From positions 90,078,051 to 90,142,050 of the forward strand of contig OX123182.2 in the NCBI GenBank assembly GCA_944739405.2: a DNA stretch of 64,000 nt, given 5' to 3'. The position numbers were made by a program, and so were the translations under genes. Below, piece after piece: positions 55,276 through 64,000 of this stretch; positions within the stretch are counted from its first letter, which is position 1, and each line of letters opens with the position of its first letter. Source of the DNA: Euclidia mi. Lineage: Eukaryota; Arthropoda; Insecta; Lepidoptera; Erebidae. Under the pieces are notes generated by a model. It made no database searches. It was not told the origin of the DNA and worked only from the letters and a program-made list of their open reading frames with translations.

Positions 55276-55857
55276 TTATAAGTAATCGAGTTTGTTTAAT
55301 GTATACGGTGTTTACTCTGTGTGTAAATAAAACTGCACCAATTTCTACTGCATATTTTACATATAGGAAGTATTAGCGGAAGATGCTGAAAGTCTTAATT
55401 CCACTTACCTGGTAACAAAGCAGGGAACGACAAAAACAACCATATTTAACGTGAATAAAAATATTGTTGTGACATTTCTAATCAGAAAAATGTTTCAAAC
55501 TGCTGATTAATTCGGCTTAGGGTTTACGAAAATGATTCTTTAATATCAGTTTAGAAATCTTCTTAGATGGAAAATATTAATAAACGAGACGGAGATTAAT
55601 AGCTAAACGACCAAACTCGTTAAGAGAATTAATAAGAGCTTAAAACGTTTTTTTAGGTTATTGACTCCTTGCTGTGATGTCGTAGTACTCGACGTAAACC
55701 ATCCTATCTTAAAAAAAATATTTTATGTGCTAGCTTACTTCTGCAACCGCTAGTTCCAAAATTGATACATTACTGATGAAAGTAAATATTAATGAAAAAC
55801 ATTAATTTGATGAAATATATTCTACAATATGAATACCTGTACGTACAAAATTTTCAG
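55276..55857. other. Unassigned, AT-rich
   Basis: Nothing recognised before the REL LINE. Confidence 0.45.
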
Positions 55858-58560
55858 GTAAGAAGTTTATACGCATTTGGTAACTAAGGAAAGAATAAGG
55901 GAGAACTCAACAACGGCCTGGGAGCAATTATTAACATTCCCTTATAGGATTTTACATGTTGATAAAAATCAGGCAGCCCAAAATTCATTAACATCCCAAA
56001 TTAAGTATAATTGTCAAATTTCGGCCAACACTTTAGACCCTAAATTAACGCCATACAAGCATAAATCGCTCTATCAATATGTAGAATCCAAATTAAGGGA
56101 TGGTGACATACGGGGCGCATCTAGACTATTATTCAGTAGCGATGTGGTGGCGCCTTGCTCTCCAGAGACGCTTGCGGGTCTGAAGAGCAAGCATCCAGCG
56201 CCCATTAATGATCTCTCCTTTCCTGAAGCTCCCGACAGTGAATCAGAACATCTGATCACCACGGCCAAGGACGTGTTAGCAGCAGTTTGCTCCTTCCGGA
56301 GCGGCTCGGCAGGTGGCCTCGATGCCTTGACACCCCAGCATCTAAAAGATCTTGTGTGTGCAAGTGCTGGGGTGGCTGGCGATACACTTCTGAAGGAGTT
56401 GACTGCCCTAGTAAATATGATGCTCTCCGGTAATGTGGACGATGCCATTATTGACATCTTGTATGGGGCGAATCTATGTACCCTTAACAAGAGGGATGGT
56501 GGCATTCGTCCCATTGCCGTGGGTTGCACATATCGGCGTATAGCAGCCAAGATATGCTGTAACTTTTACAGCAGGGAGCTATCAGAAAAATTCCAACCCC
56601 TACAACTAGGTTTTGGTTCCAAAGGGGGTTGTGAGGCTGCTATACATGCCCTTTCCACGTACTTTGGAAGTGGTGATGGAGAGGTCATTTTGAAGGTTGA
56701 CTTGAAAAACGCCTTCAATTCAGTGAATAGGGACACTTTGTTGACACAAGCAAAATTAGAAACCACCAAAATTTTTAAATTTCTTTGGGAATGTTACAGG
56801 TATCCCACAAAATTACTATATCAGGACAATCTTTTGGAATCTGCAGTTGGATGCCAACAAGGTGACCCTCTTGGACCAGTTATTTTTAGTTTAGCTATAC
56901 AACCCATTATTCGGCAAATAAATTCTAAATTTAATGCATGGTTTTTAGATGACGGGACCCTAGGGGGCGCTGCAGACATTGTATTACAAGATTTAGCGTT
57001 TATTATAAATAAATTCGCATCTATTGGCTGGAACTAAATTCTAGTAAGTGTGAATTGTTTATAAATACAACAGACTCTACAAAAAAACACTCGATAATAT
57101 CAAAATTTTATAATTTGGCATCAAACATCAAAATTATTGATAAGACTTCTCTTCGCCTCCTAGGTTCTCCAGTATTTGAAGAATCTTTCGGTTTTTTCTT
57201 AGACGAAAAGATACAAAATTTTTGTGAAATTTCAGATCGCCTATTCAAAATTAATATTCATTCGGCCTATACTATTATTCGTTATTGTCTGTTCGTCCCA
57301 AAATTCACACATGCCTTAAGATCTTCCCAACTTTGGAAAAAAAAGACACTTTTGGAACAAATCGACCAAATTATCCTAATTACTTTAAAGAGAATTTTAA
57401 ATGTGGACTTGGACGATCGAGCCTGGCTACAAGCGTCTTTGCCCATACGTTTGGGTGGGCTCGGCGTTCGCAAAATTTCCAGTGTCAGTTTACCGGCGTT
57501 TCTGTCTTCGGTTCACAGCACGGAAGAGTTAACTAGGAAAATTTTATCACCTACACTAGTTAACTCAGAAAATGGCTTGTCCAAGCACTGATTTGCCTAC
57601 CAACCTATTCTCCCAAAGACTGTGGGACGCACCGCTTTGTAACATAGTAAGAAAAAATCTTTTGGATACTTCTTTAAATGTTACAGAGCGTGCTCGCTTG
57701 CTGGCTGTGGGAGAATGGGAATCCAGTCTATGGCTTCAGGCACTACCATCGTCCAACACTGGAACCATGTTGGACGATGAGACATTCCGTATTGCCATTT
57801 GTCTTCGTTTAGGTGCTCCGTGTGTTTCTCCGCATCGATGTCATTGTGGAGAAGACGTCGATAGCCTTGGCCACCATGGGCTATCTTGCAGCAGAAGCGC
57901 TGGTAGAATTCCTCGTCATGCCCATCTGAATGATGTAATCCGTCGTGCTCTTGTCGCGTCTGGCGTACCAGCTGTACTTGAACCAAATGGTTTGGTACGC
58001 GACGACGGTAAAAGACCTGATGGTATGTCATTGTTGCCTTGGAAAATGGGTAGGCCTTTGGTGTGGGACGCAACCTGCGTAGACACCCTCGCGCCATCAC
58101 ACGTTCCAAGCACAGGAGGCCATGCTGGCGCTGCTGTTGCAACTGCGGAAACCCTCAAACGGCGCAAATACAGTAATTTAGTAAGTAATTACGTGTTTGA
58201 GCCGTTTGGGGTGGAAACGCTAGGCTCATGGGGTCCGAGCGCTCGTTCTCTATTCCGGGATATTTCTAAACGGTTAATCGACGTCTCGCGTGACCAGAAG
58301 GCTGGTTTATTCTTTGCTTAGAGAATCAGCATTGCCATCCAGCGTGGCAATGCTCCCAGCCTTCTGGGCACGTTACCCGATGACATTGATGCGGAGGCAT
58401 TCTAAGACGCCTAAACCATGTAAATATTTTCACTTTCTAAATTTGTTTTTATGGTTTTTGTATTAGATTAGATTAAGCTTCACTTATATGCTACTTATTA
58501 ATTATGTTACTTTAATGTTCTAACTTAAATAAACTTATCCGAAAGGAAACAATAAATAAT
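55858..58560 (+). mobile_element. REL-type LINE, longest copy
   Basis: Coding sequence for RT, a zinc-binding motif and a restriction-like endonuclease (55877-58413) is followed by a 3' UTR to about 58560. No upstream zinc-finger/Myb DNA-binding region is present, so the 5' part is probably lost. Two shorter 3' fragments of the same family lie at 13368-13800 and 30302-30960. The domain order (RT, then C-terminal PD-(D/E)XK nuclease) is that of the early-branching LINE groups such as R2, R4, NeSL and HERO; the clade is not assigned. Confidence 0.8.
55877..58413 (+). pseudogene. Single-ORF REL LINE protein: RT with FLDDG, zinc knuckle, PD-(D/E)XK nuclease
   Basis: 386 open codons give KYVESKLRDGDIRGASRLLF-like upstream sequence, GGLDALTPQHLK, RDGGIRPIAVGCTYRRIAAK, QLGFGSKGGCEAAIHA, KVDLKNAFNSVNRDTL, GCQQGDPLGPVIFSLAI and WFLDDGTLGG (FLDDG at 56942-56956). 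A 1-base deletion near 57032 moves the frame to SSKCELF..RLLGSPVF; another shift lies near 57580. Then CHCGEDVDSLGHHGLSC and the nuclease: LEPNGLVRDDGKRPDG, LVWDATCVDT. A TAG at about 58319 precedes RISIAIQRGNAPSLLGTLPDD and the end near 58413. The nuclease would cut the target and the RT copy the RNA onto it. Three lesions; recently inactive. Confidence 0.85.
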
Positions 58561-59244
58561 CAACTAAATTTATAAAAAATAAAAATTATGATAAATTTTA
58601 TTAGAGGTGACTGTTTATTTACAATTCTTAAGCGTTGCGTTTATTGCTTGTTCTCAAAATCCCTCTCAGCGGTATCACGGCAAAGTATAATAACCGAGAT
58701 GCGCGAGGCACCGCTGTGACAGGACTTCAACGGTCACCACGGTGGTTTTAGTGAGTCGGTCCCGGCCGTAAGGGTATACTTTATTTCCATCGCCTGCCCC
58801 AAGTGTGGAGGATGCGCCCACAGTTCCACAGTGAAGCAAAAATTGTCTAATATTCTTATAACATCGTGCAATAAACATTTTCAAATAAAGAAGTCCTCTT
58901 CCCTTTGAAGGCAGATAAAAAAAGCAACTAACCATGGCACAGACAACGCGTTATACAGCCTAGGTGTGAGATCGGTATTGGAATTATTCAGACGATTGAA
59001 TCGATTAATCCGGCACGTTGTTCGCAAATAGCGCGGCTGGGCGCATCATCGCGAAGCGACGCCACGCATGGCCACCTTGCGTGCAGCTATGTACTACCGC
59101 ATGATTTATCGCCGGAATTATCGTTAGTCTGATTTTACGTTCCAACACTTCGGCTCATATGCTCAAAGGTTGTAAATAGGTTCACTGTGAAAAGGTTTAT
59201 TACAATTATGAGTCTTTTGTCAACGATTAGACTATGCTATGACT
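58561..59244. other. Unassigned; moderately GC-rich middle
   Basis: 58680-58800 contains GC-rich text (GGTCACCACGGTGG) that may be a decayed repeat. No gene recognised. Confidence 0.4.
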
Positions 59245-59670
59245 ATATATAATATAATATAATATAATATAATATAATATAATATAATATAATATAATAT
59301 AATATAATATAATATAATATAATATAATATAATATAATATAATATAATATAATATAATATAATATAATATAATATAATATAATATAATATAATATAATAT
59401 AATATAATATAATATAATATAATATAATATAATATAATATAATATAATATAATATAATATAATATAATATAATATAATATAATATAATATAATATAATAT
59501 AATATAATATAATATAATATAATATAATATAATATAATATAATATAATATAATATAATATAATATAATATAATATAATATAATATAATATAATATAATAT
59601 AATATAATATAATATAATATAATATAATATAATATAATATAATATAATATAATATAATATAATATAATAT
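59245..59670. repeat. (AATAT)n pentanucleotide array, about 85 units
   Basis: A nearly perfect AATAT run of about 426 bp. Its right edge abuts the 3' end of the minus-strand T3 SINE, where that SINE's tail belongs. The long YYIIL-type frames across it are artefacts. Confidence 0.98.
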
Positions 59671-59915
59671 TCTACAACATACACACATCACCATCTAGTC
59701 CCAAGCTAAGCAGAGCTTGTGTTATGGGTATCAGATAATGGATTAAACATACATATATACTTTTTTTTTGTAAATTTATACATATTATACATAGAAACAC
59801 CCAGACCAAGACAAACATCCATGTTCATGCACACAAATGTTTGACTTGAGCGGGAATCGAACCCGCGACCTTCGGCGTAGCAGTCGCATACACTCCCGCT
59901 GCGCCAACCGGTCGT
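59671..59915 (-). mobile_element. tRNA-derived SINE, family T3, copy 2
   Basis: The minus strand reads GACCGGTTGGCGCAGCGGG (A box), GGTTCGATTCCCGCTCAAG (B box), TTGTCTTGGTCTGGGTGTTTC, CCATTATCTGATACCCATAAC and CTAGATGGTGATGTGTG, then GAATATT entering the pentanucleotide array. It retains about 30 bp missing from the 1379-1640 copy. The anticodon arm does not pair well, so it is not a tRNA gene. Confidence 0.82.
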
Positions 59916-61214
59916 CGGTGAATTATTATGATCAAATAAAACAATTTTTAATAGTTTCTGTTAAAAGTACCTATTTTAAAAAAGAGTTTTGAAGAACTTT
60001 GTTTTTAATTTATATTAAGAAGTAAAAGTTATATGGGGTACGTATAAATAAGTATGTATCTTATATCTGCAAAGGTTGCCTGAGGGAGTTCGCTTTTGGT
60101 GTGAAGGGCGCTTATAGTTTTTTATTGGGTAATTATGTATATTGTACATCAAGCAGCATTCAATCATTTTCACGTCACGATATATAGAACAAATTAAAAA
60201 CGTATTAAAATGTCGCCAGGAAACAATAATTAAATTCTTCCGTCGCGCAACTCACACAAGAGAGATTAATCAAGAAAATGGATAATGTCTGGGCGCTTCT
60301 CTACGTCGGCAATTACTTGGACTACCTACTATAGTTTGTGTTCTACTAGCATTGTGTTGCAGCTGCTATAATTTACTATGAATACCATCTTCAAAAGTGA
60401 CAATAACTAATTAAAAACCTCAAAACCAAAATTTTGTGAAATTCATAAAAACTGCCTGGCGAAGAAATTTTTTTGTACCTAAGTATAAATGCTGTCACAC
60501 AGTACTTACAAAACAATGATTAAAATTAAATAATAATGATACCTTGCCTATTCTACGAGTATATAAAACTTAGAAGAAAATGGAAACTGTCTAAGGATTC
60601 CTTATTAAGGATGATGTTTCAGGCAAAGTGAAAAATTAAAATTGTAGTCTTACAGAAACCGCAAATTGCGTCCCTGATTAAAGGACAGTATTAAACACGT
60701 GATAGCAGTTGGTATTTTGTTGTTACCTGTTATTACACAACAACGAACTTATTGAAGCAGCATTTGCCTAGCAAAACACAGAATATGTAAAGTGTTATTA
60801 CAACTAAATCTTATATGAAATATTACTAGAAATTGTGCATTACGTTGGAAGTAGCGTCAACTATAACAGGAACGCTAAATTACATGGAAAGATCTCCATA
60901 TTTACCATCAGCAAGAATATTTTATTATTATTACATGGAAATGCACAAGTGTGTACTCACTAGCACTATACCATAATAACATGAAATAAGCTATGGTTGA
61001 AAATTCTGCCGAAGGCATTACCTGCAGTTTAGTTACACTGTCATTGATAGGTCGGTACTGAAATGTTACTATCAGTAAAACCGAGTAAATCAGTGCTGGA
61101 CTAAGGACAAAGTCCTCAATCTGGGACTCCTAAATGAAGGGTCAAAATAAAGTTCATAAAAAACTGGAGATCCAAAATAACAGCTAAGCGCCAAAACCGC
61201 TACCTATAATATTA
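59916..61214. other. Unassigned 1.3-kb AT-rich region
   Basis: No ORF, repeats or termini recognised. Confidence 0.5.
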
Positions 61215-61285
61215 TCTTTATTTATAACACGCTTGCGCTACTCATTGACTGAAACTGCAATTGTCAAGTCGTAGGCGAAGTCTAG
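61215..61285 (+). mobile_element. Very short mini-Helitron relic
   Basis: It begins TCTTTATTTATAACACGCTTGCG and ends GAAGTCTAG before a T, with CTACTCATTGACTGA recalling the 5' part of the 5944-6147 family. The middle is deleted. Tentative. Confidence 0.45.
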
Positions 61286-62261
61286 TAATTTTATAAAGTT
61301 AATTAATTTAATATTTATTGAAATTAAGATATACATATTAAAATTGTTGTATAGAAAATTTTCGAGCGAGTGCAGCTCTAAATATACACATGTGCACTCC
61401 CTTACCGATTAGCTACACGGTTAACCCATACACCTAAATGGCGAACTGCTCTTATGATAATTCTCTGTACAGTCAACGTGTGCCAAGAGACGATGAAATT
61501 ATGATGAAGCGTACACAATATTAAGCACTTAATCGCGACACTTTACTACAGATCCAGTTATAAGCACTGATAGTTAATTTACAAGGAATGCATGAATAGC
61601 TCAGAGTGTGATTCTCGCGACGAGACTGTAGTTGGCTCAAGAGGTTCATTTGAAATTCATATTATAGTCGACACTCGAGATATAGAGACACTAATCAGTG
61701 AAGTCTCGAGCGTAGTGCATACTTTATTTGAATCTTTGAGTGTCGTCGAGTGAAAACGTAAAAGACAAACGCGAATGATTTAGTTTTTATTTTGGTATGA
61801 CTGTATTTATGATTTGTATCCTTGTTTTATAAATGCAGCGAGTAGATATGTAAAACAGGGTATATCCGTTTGCGAAATTACCAATTGAACCGGAGTTATT
61901 TCGGTATATCTATTAATAACCATAGTATTGATTTACAAGTGAAGTTTTTTTTAGTTAGTAGTAGCAGTTTACCTTATGGTAGTAGCAGTTCCTTGAAGTC
62001 AGAAAATATTGTCTTCTGTGGGTATCGACCCCAAACTACTCGACGCAGTTTTCAACGGGGCGAGGCGCCCATTTAAACCAATAAAATTATACTACGGGCG
62101 TCCTATTATCTGAGACGAAAATCAATTAAAATTATTCCAGATTACTTCTAGAAAACACTTTCGCGTTAGTAGGTACCTAAGCCATCACGAATTGCACAAT
62201 GATATCCAAAAATAGTTGCATGTATATTAAAATAACGCAAGTTATAATCGATCATGAATGT
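61286..62261. other. Unassigned
   Basis: A short imperfect repeat of GTAGTAGCAGTT occurs near 61956-61990. Nothing else recognised. Confidence 0.45.
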
Positions 62262-62703
62262 TTTACGTAACCACCGGCAGGATATACATTTGTATTTGAC
62301 CACAATGAAGTGTCGTAGTGTAAGCATTACCACAATCATGATTTAATTAACGAACGGGATCAACATAATATTTAATTAGCTATCGAGTATTAAATAAATT
62401 TAACATCATAATATAAGGCTGTGTTTCCACTTGTACGTGTAGTGGGATTAACAATAAAAAGTGTCACTACCATTTTTTATTCCCTTGGGTGTAGCGAGAG
62501 GCGATAAAGAAAAATTCATGCAGTGAAAAGAAGAAAACCTTGACATTAAACCTTATACTTAACCTTATACACAAATTAGGAGAGGTCTGCGTCCAACAGT
62601 GGACTGCAAAAGGATGATGTATTGTGCTTGCATTGCGTAGACGCTTTAGTGGTGACCTAATAAGTAGCAAAAAGTATTTATGTTGACTATTGACGATAAC
62701 GAC
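62262..62703 (+). repeat. 442-bp direct repeat, left copy
   Basis: Nearly identical (about 5 differences by eye) to 63011-63452, offset 749 bp. It contains GAGGTCTGCGTCCAACAGTGG..GGATGATG, resembling an RTE-type LINE/SINE tail. Confidence 0.95.
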
Positions 62704-63010
62704 AGCAAATTATGCGGGTATTCCAATGTTTTGATTACGGAATCTAGATGGAGCCGTATAAATCTCGCTTTGATTCCGGCCGGCATTCCTGGCAAGTTAC
62801 CGAACAACAGTAATGAAGGTTTAATCTGCTAAATTCCTGCATAATCCACTGGGATCCATCCGAGACTCGGCTTTGCTCTCTACCTATAATTATAACTTTA
62901 GTTGAACGTGTCTTTATTAATTTGTAAGCAGCTGCTTACAGTGAGTGAGCTTTGTTTACAATTAATACATAATTAAGCCCTATGTATAATATAATAAAGG
63001 AATTGCAGTG
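62704..63010. other. 307-bp spacer between the direct repeats
   Basis: Single-copy, no features recognised. With the left copy it makes up the 749-bp duplicated period. Confidence 0.6.
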
Positions 63011-63452
63011 TTTACGTAACAACCGGCAGGATATACATTTGTATTTGACCACAATGAAGTGTCGTAGTGTAGGCATTACCACAATCATGATTTAATTAAC
63101 GAACGGGATCAACATAATATTTAATTAGCTATCGAGTATTAAATAAATTTAACATCATTATATAAGGCTGTGTTTCCACTTGTACGTGTAGTGGGATTAA
63201 CAATAAAAAGTGTCACTACCATTTTTTATTCCCTTGGGTGTAGTGAGAGGCGATAAAGAAAAATTCATGCATTGAAAAGAAGAAAACCTTGACATTAAAC
63301 CTTATACTTAACCTTATACACAAATTAGGAGAGGTCTGCGTCCAACAGTGGACTGCAAAAGGATGATGTATTGTGCTTGCATTGCGTAGACGCTTTAGTG
63401 GTGACCTAATAAGTAGCAAAAAGTATTTATGTTGACTATTGACGATAACGAC
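63011..63452 (+). repeat. 442-bp direct repeat, right copy
   Basis: Identity with the left copy ends at GACGATAACGAC, within the left target duplication of the short SINE that follows. Confidence 0.95.
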
Positions 63453-63550
63453 TGCCTCCGTGGTCCAGTGGATAGCATATACGACTGCTGATCGGAGGTC
63501 CCGGGTTTGATTCCCGGGTCGGGCAAAATGTTACTGGTTTTTTATTTGTT
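63449..63550 (+). mobile_element. Very short T1-type SINE (tRNA-like head only)
   Basis: It is flanked by a perfect 12-bp duplication, TATTGACGATAA (63437-63448 and 63551-63562). It contains CCGTGGTCCAGTGGATAGC (A box), GGTTTGATTCCCGGGTCGGGCAAAATGTTACTGG (B box) and a T-rich end. The GGGTCGGGCAAA.TGTTA segment equals that following the B box in the T1 SINEs at 9.4 and 26.4 kb; the body and RTE-type tail are absent. The anticodon stem is poor, so a functional tRNA gene is unlikely. Confidence 0.75.
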
Positions 63551-63562
63551 TATTGACGATAA

Positions 63563-64000
63563 ATGTGGTGTGTTGACGAGTGTTTCAAAAGGCCATCGCG
63601 CGGTGTAGCACACAGGAACATCACTTTGTATGAGCCACAAAGAAGTGTTACATGTACCTAAACAGTAGCTACGTCTGATGATGTTTATGTTGCCTATTGT
63701 CTTGTCAGTGAATATTAAAAGAAACTGTAGGGATTGTGTTCGGACTTTCTTTTTTAAGTTTAATGTAAATATACTTAGTAACGATTTTAAGTTTGCACTC
63801 CAGAAGGAAAATAACAAACAATAACCAATATGAACACTTTTAGAAAGAAACGCTATTCTATTTTTATACCTTCTAACTATTTCTAAAGGACAATGTGAAT
63901 TTACAACAAATTCCTAATTAAACAAGTAAAGTTAGTGAGCAATAAAAATCATTTAATTCTCAAGAATTTTATGATCGACGATGTCGTTTCGTTTCAAGTT
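63563..64000. other. Unassigned right edge
   Basis: AT-rich; no gene or element recognised before the window ends. Confidence 0.5.

Noticed and set aside
56074..56550. 158-codon minus-strand ORF
   Set aside because: Antisense shadow of the REL LINE reverse transcriptase.
59227..59694. Long minus-strand frames of repeated YYIIL
   Set aside because: They are translations of the (AATAT)n array; the unit has no stop in these frames.
62262..63452. CRISPR-like direct repeats
   Set aside because: Only two copies, 442 bp long; a eukaryotic duplication, not an array of short repeats and spacers.
63449..63525. Functional tRNA gene
   Set aside because: Poor anticodon stem, perfect target duplication around it and shared sequence beyond the B box with T1 SINEs indicate a retroposon.

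Overview
The window is eukaryotic nuclear DNA, most likely from a moth or butterfly (Lepidoptera). It is AT-rich, has no operons and no complete host gene, and is packed with nested transposable elements of kinds common in that order: small Helitrons ending in the GGTCAGCTAG-type terminus, tRNA-headed SINEs with RTE-type tails, CR1/Jockey-group and RTE LINEs, a Gypsy LTR element and TTAA-targeting MITEs. The order is inferred from these families, not from any host gene.

Layout. 1-4417: a decayed CR1-group LINE (LINE-A) whose ORF1 has a coiled coil and an SGNH-esterase-like domain, broken by a tRNA-derived SINE. 5105-6147: two mini-Helitrons. 6613-12720 and 14318-25497: two copies (A, B) of one ancestral segment of about 3.1-3.2 kb, in direct orientation. 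Copy A later gained a 2.1-kb Helitron carrying a chimeric SINE, a TTAA MITE and another SINE. Copy B gained a 6.4-kb LINE (LINE-B, itself hit by a hAT element) and a 1.6-kb inverted-repeat element holding a solo-LTR-like sequence. Because the copies lack each other's insertions, each serves as an empty site for the other. 25868-27674: a TTAA MITE with a nested SINE, then two more SINEs. 29226-30960: a tandem-repeat element, a foldback element and a fragment of a LINE with a restriction-like endonuclease (REL). 31428-35100: a mini-Helitron, LINE-C split by a SINE, a 5'-truncated RTE LINE and a LINE 3' end. 35.1-43.2 kb: mostly sequence I cannot assign, with SINE relics and one weak host-exon candidate. 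About 44.0-52.3 kb: LINE-D, apparently split between ORF1 and ORF2 by a 5'-truncated Gypsy element in the opposite orientation. 52.3-55.9 kb: unassigned. 55858-58560: the longest copy of the REL LINE, whose reverse transcriptase reads FLDDG in place of the usual F/YADD. 59245-59915: a SINE whose tail has grown into a pentanucleotide array of about 426 bp. 62262-63452: a 442-bp direct duplication with a very short SINE at its right edge.

How the parts relate. No coding region looks intact; each has stops, frameshifts, truncations or lost catalytic residues. The best-supported biology is evolutionary: (i) reciprocal empty sites in the A/B duplication, which define insertion boundaries and relative ages; (ii) a SINE family and an RTE LINE sharing the same 3' terminal sequence, as expected if the LINE mobilises the SINE; (iii) modular SINEs in which the same head joins different bodies and tails; (iv) palindromes and breakpoint repeats that look like replication template switching. 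I found no CRISPR array, functional tRNA or rRNA gene, or new enzymatic system.
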